A stretch of DNA of 41,304 bases from Planctomycetia bacterium (GTDB taxonomy: Bacteria; Planctomycetota; UBA1135; UBA2386): the NCBI GenBank assembly GCA_005776475.1, contig SXPB01000190.1, forward strand, positions 1-41,304, written 5' to 3'. The translations under genes and the position numbers were made by a program. Every line of letters begins with the position of its first letter. Position 1 is the stretch's first letter. Under the pieces are notes generated by a model. That model had not been told where the DNA came from and searched no databases. It was given only the letters and a program-made list of their open reading frames with translations. Positions 1 to 8,213 of this stretch are shown here, piece after piece.

Positions 1-1229
1 GCGACGAAGCCGAGATCAAAGGCCACCGCCGCACCTACATCGGGGCGTTGCCCGGCCGCATCCTGCAGGGCCTGAAGGCCGCCGGCAGCAACAACCCGGT
101 GATGCTGCTCGACGAGATCGACAAGCTCGGCAACGACTTTCGCGGCGACCCGAGTTCGGCGTTGCTGGAAGTGCTCGACCCCGAGCAAAACCACGCGTTC
201 GCCGACCACTACCTCGACGTGCCGTGCGACCTGTCGAAAGTGATGTTCCTCGCCACCGCCAACGTGCTGTCGCAGATCCCCGAACCGCTGCGCGACCGCA
301 TGGAGATCCTCGAGATCCCCGGCTACCTGCGCGAAGAGAAGGTCGAGATCGGGCGCCGCCATCTGTTGCCGAAGCAGCTCGAACGCCACGGCCTCACCGG
401 CAAACACCTGTCGATCGCGCCGCCGGTGTGGAGCAAGCTCGTCGCCGAGCACACGCGCGAAGCCGGCGTGCGTGGCCTCGACAAGGTCGTGCAGCGCCTG
501 TGCCGCAAGGTCGCGCGCGGCGTCGCCGGCGGTGGCAAGGGGCCAGGTCGTCTCGCCGCCGTCGAGATGGAGCAGCTGCTCGGTCGCCCGCGCTTCCAGC
601 CCGAAGAACGGCGCAAGCAGAAGTTGCCCGGCGTCGTGCAGGGGCTCGCGTGGACGCCGTTCGGTGGCGATGTGCTCTACGTCGAAGCGGTCGCGAGCAA
701 GGGCAAGGGCGCGCTGCAGCTCACCGGTTCGCTCGGCGACGTGATGAGCGAGTCGGCGCGGTTGGCCCTCAGCTACCTGAAAAGCCACGCCGATCGTCTC
801 GGCCTCGACGCAGCGAAGTTCGATGCGATGGACCTGCACCTGCACTTCCCCGCCGGGGCGATCAAGAAGGACGGGCCGTCGGCGGGCATCGCGATCGCGA
901 GCGCGTTCGTCGGGGCGTTGCTCGGCAAGAAGGCGCCGATGGATCTGGCGATGACGGGCGAGCTCACCGTTGTCGGTGAAGTGCTGCCGATCGGCGGCGT
1001 GCGCGAAAAGGTGCTCGCGGCGAAGAACTTCGGCATCACGCGCGTCGTGCTGCCGGCCGGCAACGAAGCCGAAGCCAAGGAACTGAAGCCCGAGCTCGTG
1101 GAGGGCATCGAGATCCTGTTCGTGGCTCGTTTCGAGCAGGTGTTCGAACTGCTGTTCGGCGCGGCGCCGGTCGCCGCATCGAAACCACGCAAGGGCAAGC
1201 GCGCCGCGCTTCGCAAGAGCAAGCGCTGA
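1..1229 (+). CDS. lon: Lon ATP-dependent protease, C-terminal part (5' end outside window)
   Basis: ATP-dependent serine protease that degrades misfolded and regulatory proteins in the cytoplasm. The reading frame is open from base 3 and the gene begins before the window; about 408 residues are visible, roughly the second half of a usual ~800-residue Lon. In order they show the end of the AAA+ module with Walker B and sensor motifs (MLLDEIDKLG, ATAN), the small helical AAA+ subdomain with the REAGVRGLDKVVQRLCRK segment, and the proteolytic domain with catalytic Ser in KDGPSAG and catalytic Lys in GGVREKVLAAK. The tail is short and basic (RKGKRAALRKSKR). It converges on the next gene, and both stop codons lie in one hairpin. 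Identification is secure; only the N-terminal substrate-binding domain cannot be seen. Confidence 0.97.
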   Translation, partial: DEAEIKGHRRTYIGALPGRILQGLKAAGSNNPVMLLDEIDKLGNDFRGDPSSALLEVLDPEQNHAFADHYLDVPCDLSKVMFLATANVLSQIPEPLRDRMEILEIPGYLREEKVEIGRRHLLPKQLERHGLTGKHLSIAPPVWSKLVAEHTREAGVRGLDKVVQRLCRKVARGVAGGGKGPGRLAAVEMEQLLGRPRFQPEERRKQKLPGVVQGLAWTPFGGDVLYVEAVASKGKGALQLTGSLGDVMSESARLALSYLKSHADRLGLDAAKFDAMDLHLHFPAGAIKKDGPSAGIAIASAFVGALLGKKAPMDLAMTGELTVVGEVLPIGGVREKVLAAKNFGITRVVLPAGNEAEAKELKPELVEGIEILFVARFEQVFELLFGAAPVAASKPRKGKRAALRKSKR

Positions 1230-1249
1230 GCGCGTTGCCGGTCGCTCAG
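1226..1249. terminator. Hairpin spanning the convergent stop codons of lon and the 1246-1785 gene
   Basis: Inverted repeat CTGAGCG / CGCTCAG (7-bp arms, 10-nt loop). The lon TGA lies in the left arm and the stop of the opposing gene (TCA on the plus strand) in the right arm. There is no T-tract, so intrinsic termination is an inference from position and symmetry. Confidence 0.35.
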
Positions 1250-1785
1250 AAATTGAGCGTGTAGGACTGCGTCATCACGAACGGGCCGGGCACGCCGAAC
1301 AGGCCGGCACCGCACGGGTCGATCACCGCGGCCTGCGTCGCCAGCACCGCGTTGGTGCAGGGCAGTCCGGTGAACGCCGGGATGGTCAGGGGCATCGACA
1401 GGCCGGGCGTGCCGGCCGAGTTCGGCGCCATCACCGCCGAGAACACGATGCCGCAGGCGGCGGTCATGTTCAGGTCGAGCGACTGGTTGGTGGTGCCGCC
1501 GCAGGCGGTGTTCGGGATCGTCGGGAAGCAGCTGTTGGTGGGGCCGGGCAGCGAGCAGGTCGTGCACGGGCACAGGCTGAACAGCACGATCGCGAAGGCG
1601 CCGGGCGGGGCGGAGACCTGCAGGTTCAGGGTCAGGCCGCCGTTCGGGAAGCACATCGTGGTGCACGAAGTCGTGCCCGAGCCGAGGCCATTCACAGTGT
1701 AGTCGTTCATCCCGGGCACCCCCGTGGTCTGGGCGGTGGCGAGGGCGGCGCTGAGCAGGACGGAGAGGGTGGCGGGCAGGTTCAT
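1246..1785 (-). CDS. Small Cys-rich secreted protein
   Basis: A 179-residue exported protein of unknown function. Residues 1-19 form a signal peptide ending in AATAQ-like sequence (LSAALATAQ). The mature part is rich in Cys, Thr, Pro and Gly, with Cys pairs in SCTTMC and PCTTC, and alternating hydrophobic/polar segments suggest a disulfide-stabilised beta sandwich. The segment from NDY through AIVLFSLCPCTTC to the end resembles the C-terminal domain of the 31377-32990 protein (NDYATYDG, LIVGFSTAPLPCGPC, final KFTIVE versus SYTLNF), so I think the protein consists almost entirely of that domain. It has its own upstream region with a GAGAA element before the ATG and converges on lon. It could be a cell-surface or S-layer-associated component; no enzymatic motif is visible. 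Confidence 0.75.
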   Translation of the reverse strand: MNLPATLSVLLSAALATAQTTGVPGMNDYTVNGLGSGTTSCTTMCFPNGGLTLNLQVSAPPGAFAIVLFSLCPCTTCSLPGPTNSCFPTIPNTACGGTTNQSLDLNMTAACGIVFSAVMAPNSAGTPGLSMPLTIPAFTGLPCTNAVLATQAAVIDPCGAGLFGVPGPFVMTQSYTLNF

Positions 1786-2022
1786 GGTCGTTCTCGTAGG
1801 TCAGGTGGTCGTGGGCTCTACCTGGGAAGGACCAGTTGCCGGGGATCGCACGTGCCGAGGCCGGAAATCTGCGCCGCCGATGCGAAATCCTACGAACCGG
1901 CAACGGATGGACGCCATCGAGTGCCTTGCCATGGGCAGGGAGCCTCGATGGTCGGCCAGCGCGCCACCTTGGCGCCTCGCATGGTTACAGGCGCAGTCCT
2001 GCGGCACTAGGACGACCCACGG

Positions 2023-2688
2023 ATGCTCACCTCGCGTCGACAGCACCGCGTCATGCTGGTCTTCATGGCCGGCTGCGCCATCGCCGTTTCGACGTTCTTT
2101 TGGCTGGGCAATGGCAATTCGCCGCAAGTGCTACCGCCTGTCCCGGAGGCAACAGCGCCGGTGCCGGCGGATGCATCGTTGACGGCAGAGGCGCCGTCGC
2201 CTGCGTCCGATGCCGGTGTGGCGATGCCCAGCGACGCGCGGGTCGAACGGACGCTCGATCCCACGGCGGCGCTCACGCTGCGGGTCGTCGACAGCGATGG
2301 GCGTCCGGTCGAGCCGGTCGAAGTCGCCTTCAACCTTGAGTCCGGTGCATTCCCATCCATGTTCGTCAAACCCGAGACCGACGAGATCCGGCGTTACGCC
2401 GGGGTCGACCAGGTCACGCGCGTGTTCGATTGGCCAGGGAGCACCGTGCTCCCTTCGGTTCGTGGTCCTGTGGTCGTGCCCGTGCAGCACGACAAGCGGT
2501 TGGCGATCGGGGTGCGCCGTCCCGAGTTCGTGCCCGTGGTGCGGACGTTCCTCGCCGGGCACGTGCCGACGGAGTTGACCATCGAATTGGCGCGCAGAGG
2601 TGCCATGCGCGGTGTGGTGCGCGGTGGCGGCGGTGACGCCTACTCCCGTTCCGTGTCGACGAGCGGCGGCCGGCCTGGGGCTTCGTAG
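2023..2688 (+). CDS. Membrane-anchored protein, probably C-terminally truncated carboxypeptidase-regulatory-like protein
   Basis: A 221-residue protein with one N-terminal hydrophobic segment (about residues 10-28, VMLVFMAGCAIAVSTFFWLG), a Pro/Ala-rich linker, and from about residue 82 a beta-rich region beginning LTLRVVDSDGRPVEPVEV, the form of a carboxypeptidase D regulatory-like/SpaA-type repeat. The family-like sequence runs to ELARRGAMRGVVRG, where a further repeat (usually continuing with an extended turn and an AGA motif) should begin. Instead the frame enters the antisense of the end of the next gene and stops 49 nt inside it; the last ~16 residues (GGDAYSRSVSTSGGRPGAS) are compositionally unlike the rest. 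I read this as a gene that lost its 3' part, perhaps by deletion, and may be a pseudogene. Related full-length architecture is seen at 5598-8198. Confidence 0.6.
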   Translation: MLTSRRQHRVMLVFMAGCAIAVSTFFWLGNGNSPQVLPPVPEATAPVPADASLTAEAPSPASDAGVAMPSDARVERTLDPTAALTLRVVDSDGRPVEPVEVAFNLESGAFPSMFVKPETDEIRRYAGVDQVTRVFDWPGSTVLPSVRGPVVVPVQHDKRLAIGVRRPEFVPVVRTFLAGHVPTELTIELARRGAMRGVVRGGGGDAYSRSVSTSGGRPGAS

Positions 2689-3557
2689 TAGAGTCGGACC
2701 GTCGACACGATCTCGATGTGCCGGGCGCCCGGCATCACCGGGTCGCCGGTGTCGAGGTCGGCGAACAACCCGCGGTAGTAGATCAGCAGCGGCCGGCTCG
2801 CCGGAACGCGCGGCAGGTCGCGCGAATACCACTGCTCCGCGCTGTCCTCGGCGCGCGTCAGGTTGTGGTACAGCTGCTGCGGGAACAACACGCGTGTGTT
2901 CTCGTGGACGTTCACCGGCAGTGGTGGCGACGCGAATACCACCAACATCCGCTTCGCCTTCGCCTGGGCAGCGGCGAGTGCCTTCGCTTCGGCTTCGATT
3001 TGCCGGGCCTCGAGGTCGTCACTCCAGTAGTCGACAGCGAGTAGATCGGCGCCCACACCGGCCGTCGCCGCTTCGATCGCCGTCAACGCTGCGGCTTCGT
3101 CCGCGACCTGCACGTGCAGATTGTACTGCACCCTGGTCCCGCTCCGTTTCTCCTCCAGAACGTCCTTGCTCGACTGCTTCGCGACGCCCCACGAATAGAC
3201 GGGCACCGCGGCGATGAAGTCCACGTCGATGTCGGCGGCCTTCACACCAACCGTCTGCAGCTTGTCTTTGGCGGCGCCGACGACGCCGCGGGCGGCGAGG
3301 CTCGCGGCACTCGCATCGACACCAAGGGCGCTGATGGCGAACACGAGGCGCAATCGCGTCGGCACGACGCGCACCGAGGCCACGGCTTCGATGGTGATCA
3401 GGCGCTCGGCGACCGCGGGCTCGGGCGGCGGCAGGCGCAGCACGAGCGGTGGCTCCTGGGCGGCACCGCGCAGGCCGGGCGCCTGGGCAGGAATCAACTG
3501 GGGAAGCAGAACCAGCAGAACGGGAAGCGATGACCGAAGCAGGCGAGAAGGCAGCAT
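2640..3557 (-). CDS. Secreted SIMPL-domain (DUF541) protein
   Basis: A 305-residue exported protein. The start at 3557 gives a good signal peptide (MLPSRLLRSSLPVLLVLLPQ, cleavage near IPAQA) and is preceded by GAGATCCACG. The domain starts near residue 48 (ITIEAVASVRVVPTRLRLVFAI), followed by a helix with AAKDKLQTVGVKAADIDVDFIAAVPVYSW, a YNLHVQV strand and an AEAKALAAAQAKAKRML helix. That order (oxidative-stress-type strand, helix with K..L...G....I, then a conserved A...A...A helix) is typical of SIMPL/DUF541 periplasmic proteins such as YggE. The molecular role of the family is not established. A Pro-rich linker follows the signal peptide. The gene's 3' end overlaps the end of the opposing 2023-2688 gene by 49 nt. 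The same frame stays open far upstream on this strand, but that region is the antisense of two real genes. Confidence 0.75.
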   Translation of the reverse strand: MLPSRLLRSSLPVLLVLLPQLIPAQAPGLRGAAQEPPLVLRLPPPEPAVAERLITIEAVASVRVVPTRLRLVFAISALGVDASAASLAARGVVGAAKDKLQTVGVKAADIDVDFIAAVPVYSWGVAKQSSKDVLEEKRSGTRVQYNLHVQVADEAAALTAIEAATAGVGADLLAVDYWSDDLEARQIEAEAKALAAAQAKAKRMLVVFASPPLPVNVHENTRVLFPQQLYHNLTRAEDSAEQWYSRDLPRVPASRPLLIYYRGLFADLDTGDPVMPGARHIEIVSTVRLYYEAPGRPPLVDTERE

Positions 3558-3737
3558 CGTGGATCTCTTGGATTGCGTGGTGTTTCGTGCCGGTGGCGCA
3601 CGGACGAGAGTTCCGCGAACGTCGCCGCCCTTACACGCTGCTCGCGAAAATTGACGAAGTGGGTGGCGATTCGCGCGCGCCATGGGCTGGCGGGTAGGCT
3701 GCGACTTCGTCCTTCGCCCGAGGGGCGGTACGAACTC

Positions 3738-5558
3738 ATGGCCAGGATGCACCCGTTCGTCGTGGCGTTGCTCGCCTTCGCTGCGGCGCCGATGACGCAA
3801 TCGCCCGTGACGGAGGTCGTCGCGAAGTTCGCGCCGTTCGATCTCGATGGCGATGGCCGCGCCGAAGTGCGCACGCTCGAACGGGTCGTCGAGGTGGGGG
3901 ATGCGAAGTCGCCGCTGGTGGTCGTGCTGGTCGAGGGACGGCTGTGGCGCACAGCGTCCCGCAGCCCAGAGTGCATGTTGGACTTCTTTGTGCGGCGCTA
4001 CGCCGAGGACGTCGCTGCCGAAGGCCACCGCGTGCTGCTGCTCATCACCGACGTGCACAAGGGCCCGCCGCACCAGGACGGCCGCACGGTGCTCGCGCTG
4101 CGCCGGCTGTTGCAACGACTGCATGCGACGTCGCCGATGGTTGCCGCCGTGCTGGTCGGCCACTTCCCCGATGCATTGCTGGTGCGCACCTGCAACTGGC
4201 GGCGCCACGAGAAGCTGTCGCTGCCCGGCCAGGACGGCAAGCCGGTCGCGATCGATGCCAAGACCACGAACGTGCGCGCAGTGCCCGAGATCGTCGCGCA
4301 CCGCTGCGACCTCGTGCTCGCCGACCTCGACGGCGATTGGGAACGGTGCTACGTGCCCGGTCCGACGACGCTGCGTTCGGCCTGGGCGACGTTCGGCGAC
4401 ACGGTGCCCGAACGCGGTGGCGTCTGCACGGCGCTGCAAGTCGGTGAGATCCCGGTGACCGATGTGTTCCACGTGCGCGATGGCGCGGCGATCGCCGACA
4501 GCGAACGGTTCACGCTGCACCTCGATGCGAACGACCGCGACCACGAGTGCAGCGCGGCCGACCGAACGCGCGGCAATCCGCTCGCACTGCCCGAGATCGC
4601 GGTGTCGCGCATCGACGCCCGCGGTGTCGCCTGGGTGCCCGACCCGGCTGCGTTCGGCGCGCCGCCTGTCGAGCGCGATGTCCAGGCTTCGCTGCGGCTG
4701 ACGGAGGTGCCCTCGGTGCTGCGCCCGGTCGATGGCCAGCCGGCGAAACCGGTCGCGTGGCAGTTCGATGCCCGCACCGAACTGCGCCTGCTGCTCGCGT
4801 ACTTCGAACGCAACCACGCCTTCCGCACCGAGCAGGCCGTGGCGGAGCGCCATCGCCCGGCGTCGATCGCGCACGAACTCGGCAGCGGCATGGCGTCGCT
4901 GCGTGCCGCCGATGCGGCGTGGACCAATTTCGCCGAAGCGGGCTACGACGTGCAGCACGGTGCGACCCTGCTCGAACTCGCGCAGTGGCTGCAGCGGCCC
5001 GCGGTGTTGCGCACCTTGCGCGTGCACAGCGATCCGTGGGGTGGTGCGTTCGCGGCGAGCGATCCCGCCGCGCTGCAGGAACTGCTTGGCGTGCCGTGGC
5101 ACTGGGTCAAGGATGGTGACACGTTGGCGCCGAGTTGGCGCGACCATCGCTCGGGCCGCGCCGACTTCGTGTTCTATCGCGCCCTGCACGGCAAGCAGCT
5201 GGCGGCGGGCGGGCCGTTCCTGCTGGTGCACACGGGCTGCGAGGCGCTGTCGCCGCCCGGCGCCGCCGCGCACGCGTACGACCACCCCGAGTACGGCCAG
5301 CGCGCGCATGCCGAGTCGATGCTGTTCTTCACCGGGTGCCTGGCGATCGCCGGTCGCGCCAAGGTGTTCTACGACGAGCCGCGCGAGTTCGCGGCCGTGC
5401 TGGGCGCCGGGCAGACCTTCGGCCAGGCGTGGCAACGGTACTTCGCCGTCGAACGCGAGGCGAAGGACTGGAACGACGTCGGCGGCGACATCGGCCGCAA
5501 GCGTTCGTACTTCTGGTCGGTGGTGGGCGACGCGACGTTGCGCCTGCGGCGGCCCTGA
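3738..5558 (+). CDS. Exported protein with possible gingipain-like (peptidase C25, clan CD) fold
   Basis: A 606-residue protein with a hydrophobic N terminus (MARMHPFVVALLAFAAAPM) consistent with export; the ATG at 3738 is preferred over an upstream frame extension because it creates this signal. From residue ~55 it has Rossmann-like strands and helices (VVVLVEGRLW, GHRVLLLITDVH, MVAAVLVGHFP), then a segment LPEIAVSRIDAR, a helix YFERNHAFR, His-430 in LRVHSDPWGG, and Cys-501 in LLVHTGCEALSPPG. The end, SYFWSVVGDATLRLR, resembles the 'GDP.L.L' end of C25 catalytic domains. The order of a PEIAVGR-like strand, His, Cys and terminal GD..L.L is what I would expect in a C25-like domain, but the usual GHG around the His is absent. 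Activity is therefore uncertain; it may be a degenerate or unassigned family. It stands alone, divergent from the SIMPL gene. Confidence 0.5.
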   Translation: MARMHPFVVALLAFAAAPMTQSPVTEVVAKFAPFDLDGDGRAEVRTLERVVEVGDAKSPLVVVLVEGRLWRTASRSPECMLDFFVRRYAEDVAAEGHRVLLLITDVHKGPPHQDGRTVLALRRLLQRLHATSPMVAAVLVGHFPDALLVRTCNWRRHEKLSLPGQDGKPVAIDAKTTNVRAVPEIVAHRCDLVLADLDGDWERCYVPGPTTLRSAWATFGDTVPERGGVCTALQVGEIPVTDVFHVRDGAAIADSERFTLHLDANDRDHECSAADRTRGNPLALPEIAVSRIDARGVAWVPDPAAFGAPPVERDVQASLRLTEVPSVLRPVDGQPAKPVAWQFDARTELRLLLAYFERNHAFRTEQAVAERHRPASIAHELGSGMASLRAADAAWTNFAEAGYDVQHGATLLELAQWLQRPAVLRTLRVHSDPWGGAFAASDPAALQELLGVPWHWVKDGDTLAPSWRDHRSGRADFVFYRALHGKQLAAGGPFLLVHTGCEALSPPGAAAHAYDHPEYGQRAHAESMLFFTGCLAIAGRAKVFYDEPREFAAVLGAGQTFGQAWQRYFAVEREAKDWNDVGGDIGRKRSYFWSVVGDATLRLRRP

Positions 5559-5597
5559 GGGGTTGTCTCGCGTTGCCCGAATCGCGACAGTGGCGAC

Positions 5598-8198
5598 GTG
5601 AACTCGCGCATCGCCTTGGCCGTTCTGTTGGTCCCGCTCCACGTCGTTGCCCAGGGGGTCGGGCCGGGCGACGCCACCGCGAAGCCGACCAAGCAGCGCA
5701 CCTTCCAGATCCAAGGCCGCGTGCTCGCCGTCGATGGCCAGCCGGTGGCCGGTGTGCACCTGCACGTCGGTGATCCCGAGACCACGACGACGGCCGAAGT
5801 GCTCGCGAAGGAAACCCCGGTGACTGCGGCCGATGGCACGTTCCAGGTGCCGTGGACCAACGTGGAAGGGGCCGAGTGGCAGACGCAGTCGCTGATGTTC
5901 GCGCACAAGGCGCATGCGGGGCAGCTGCTGTGGCTGTCGCGCTTGCCGCAGCCGAAGGCCGGTTCGTCGGCACCGATCCAGGTCGGCGACGTGATGCTGA
6001 CGCGCGGCCAGCGCCTGTTCGGCCGCGTGCGCGATGCCGAAGGCAAGCCTGTCGCGGGTGCGCTGGTCACGGCGACCGACCTGCTCGGCACGCTGTTCGG
6101 TGACGGCGACCAGGGTGCGCTGCGGTGTTCGGCGCGGTCCAGTGCCGGCGGCATCGTCGACTTGCCAGGGGCGCTGCCGTCCGGTTCGGCGATCACGGTG
6201 CGCGCCGATGGCTTCTACGAGATCCGGCGTGAGCCGATCGCCGCCGGCGCCCCGCTGGAGTTCGCGCTGCAGCCGAGCGGGTTCCTCGAAGGCGTTGTCG
6301 AAGCGGATGGCAAGCCGCTGGCGGGAGCGAAGGTGTTCGTGAACTACGAACTGTCCTTGGAGCACCAGGAAGTCGCGACCGACGAACGCGGCAAGTTCCG
6401 CTGCAGCTTGCGCCATCGCGGCCGCTGGCGGATCTCGGCGCACAAAACCGAAGGCGACGTGACGCGTTTCGGCCGCAGCAAGCTCGGCGAAGGTCCCGTC
6501 ACGGCGCTCGTGGTGACGACCAAGCTGCCGGCGGCCGAAGAGAAGCCGAAGCCGTTGTCGGTGCGCGCGGTGACCAAGGGCACGGGGGCGGCAGTGCGCA
6601 CGTTCCTGGCCACCGTGGCGTGGGGCGAGGAAGCGGGCAACCCGTGGTTCCTGCAGCAACTTCGCCAGCAGGTGCGTGCGGCGAAGCCGAGCCCCGATGG
6701 CACCGTCGAGTTGCCGGGGCCCGACAGCGACGGCGTCGCCGGTGCGGTCTACGTGGTGGCGAAGGGCCACGCGCCGCTGCTGCAGAAGGACGTGACGCGC
6801 AGCGAAGACGGCAAGGCCCTGACGGTCGAGCTCGAGGCGGAAGCGACCGTTGCCGGCATCGTGCGCGATGCGGCGACCGGCGCGCCGATCGCCGGCGCGC
6901 TGGTGTCGGTGCAGCCGCAGAACGCGATGTTCGGCTGGAATCCCGGGTTCTGGATCGACGTCGACGACGTCGGTGGCAGCGAGCTGGATGAGCCGGTGAA
7001 GACCGCCGCCGACGGCGCGTTCCGCGTCGGCGAACTCGGCGACGGCGAATGGCTGGTGCACGTGGTGGTCGACGGCCGGCCACCGTTGTCGCCGGTGCCG
7101 GTGACCTTGAAGGCGCAGGAAGCGCGCACGGGGCTCTTCGTCGACGTCCCCGCCGGCGCCACGCTCAGCGGCAAACTCGTCGGCGAGCCGATCGGGGCTG
7201 GCTGGCGCGTGCGCCTGTCGCCAGTCGCCACCGGGCAACAGCAGTACGGGTATGGCAACATGTTGTTCGACGTCGACTTCGGCGGCCAGGTGTCCACCAA
7301 CGCCGATGGCGGGGCGAAGGCGCTGGCGGCCGACGGCAGCTTCCGCTTCGACGGGTTGGGTCTTGGCCACTACACGCTGATGCTGCAGGTGCCGACGGCG
7401 CCGCGCACCGGCGGGGCGTTGTTCCTGCCGATCGAGTCGTTCCGCGTGCGCGCCAAGGGCCTCGACCGCGAGTTCGACATCGCCGGCGACCGGGCGTCCA
7501 AGGTCCGCGGCCGCATCACGTTCCCGGCCGCGTCGACCGCACTCGAGAACCTCGTCGTCACCGCCGAGCCGTCGTTCGAGGGGTCGCCGTTCTGGCATCG
7601 CGGCTACGACGCGCCGTCCGGCATGCGCGCGTTCGTGGCGGGCGACGGCACCTTCGAGATCGCCGCGACGGACGGCAGCTACCGCCTGTCGGTGTTCGAC
7701 CTGGCGCTCGGCATCGTGGTGGCGAATTCGAAGACGTTCACGGTGAAGGGCGCCGACGTCACGCAGGATGTCGCGGTGCCGTTGACCACGGTGACGATCG
7801 AGTGGAAGGGGACCGGCGAGAAGATGGCGACGATCGCGCGCGTCGAATTGCGCAGCATGCTCGAGGCCGACAAGGCGATGGGCAACGCGCTCGAGGCCGA
7901 CGACAGCTACGACATGGGGCGCGGACTGCGGCTGGAGCACGGCGTCACTTCGCTGCAGTTGGCGCTGCCGCCCGGCGACCACTGCCTGATTGCGCGCAAC
8001 AACGCGGCGCGGTTGCGCATCGAGCAGAACGAACCGATGCCGTCGTTGGGCAAGCTGGAGTTCGCCCTGCCGGGCGACGGCAAGAAGACGCTGGTCATCG
8101 AAGTCATCCCGCCGCCGGAGATCGGCGAGGAGTCCGAGTCCGACCCGAAGGAAGGTGAACCGAAGCCGGAGCCGGCGGGCGGCCACGGCGGCCGCTGA
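5598..8198 (+). CDS. Large secreted protein with carboxypeptidase-regulatory-like repeats
   Basis: An 866-residue exported protein. GTG at 5598 starts a short signal peptide (MNSRIALAVLLVPLHVVAQG). At least four beta-sandwich repeats of the carboxypeptidase D regulatory-like type are visible by their 'G.V....G.P.AGA.V.V' signature: about residues 37 (QGRVLAVDGQPVAGVHLHV), 139 (FGRVRDAEGKPVAGALVTA), 229 (EGVVEADGKPLAGAKVFV) and 418 (AGIVRDAATGAPIAGALVSV). More beta-rich repeat-like sequence runs to ~800. The C terminus is a charged, Pro/Glu-rich tail (EIGEESESDPKEGEPKPEPAGGHGGR). No enzyme domain is present, so a structural or adhesive cell-surface role is likely (inference). It lies 39 nt after the C25-like gene, so co-transcription is possible. 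It converges on the nth gene 7 nt away, with the stop codons forming a hairpin. Confidence 0.8.
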   Translation: MNSRIALAVLLVPLHVVAQGVGPGDATAKPTKQRTFQIQGRVLAVDGQPVAGVHLHVGDPETTTTAEVLAKETPVTAADGTFQVPWTNVEGAEWQTQSLMFAHKAHAGQLLWLSRLPQPKAGSSAPIQVGDVMLTRGQRLFGRVRDAEGKPVAGALVTATDLLGTLFGDGDQGALRCSARSSAGGIVDLPGALPSGSAITVRADGFYEIRREPIAAGAPLEFALQPSGFLEGVVEADGKPLAGAKVFVNYELSLEHQEVATDERGKFRCSLRHRGRWRISAHKTEGDVTRFGRSKLGEGPVTALVVTTKLPAAEEKPKPLSVRAVTKGTGAAVRTFLATVAWGEEAGNPWFLQQLRQQVRAAKPSPDGTVELPGPDSDGVAGAVYVVAKGHAPLLQKDVTRSEDGKALTVELEAEATVAGIVRDAATGAPIAGALVSVQPQNAMFGWNPGFWIDVDDVGGSELDEPVKTAADGAFRVGELGDGEWLVHVVVDGRPPLSPVPVTLKAQEARTGLFVDVPAGATLSGKLVGEPIGAGWRVRLSPVATGQQQYGYGNMLFDVDFGGQVSTNADGGAKALAADGSFRFDGLGLGHYTLMLQVPTAPRTGGALFLPIESFRVRAKGLDREFDIAGDRASKVRGRITFPAASTALENLVVTAEPSFEGSPFWHRGYDAPSGMRAFVAGDGTFEIAATDGSYRLSVFDLALGIVVANSKTFTVKGADVTQDVAVPLTTVTIEWKGTGEKMATIARVELRSMLEADKAMGNALEADDSYDMGRGLRLEHGVTSLQLALPPGDHCLIARNNAARLRIEQNEPMPSLGKLEFALPGDGKKTLVIEVIPPPEIGEESESDPKEGEPKPEPAGGHGGR

Positions 8199-8213
8199 TT
8201 CGCGGTCAGCGGC
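8191..8213. terminator. Perfect hairpin formed by two convergent gene ends
   Basis: GCCGCTGA / TCAGCGGC, 8-bp perfect arms, 7-nt loop TTCGCGG. The left arm ends with the TGA of the 5598-8198 gene and the right arm begins with the opposing stop of nth. Position and symmetry suggest a bidirectional terminator; no U-tract follows on either strand. Confidence 0.5.

Noticed and set aside
3651-3656. TTGACG as a -35 element for the 3738 gene
   Set aside because: The nearest TANNNT (3695) is 38 bp away rather than ~17, so the pair cannot form a promoter.
2640-8186. 1848-codon open frame on the minus strand
   Set aside because: Only its last 305 codons (from 3557) encode a protein; the rest is antisense of two well-supported plus-strand genes and is rich in Arg, His and Ala, typical of shadow frames in GC-rich DNA.
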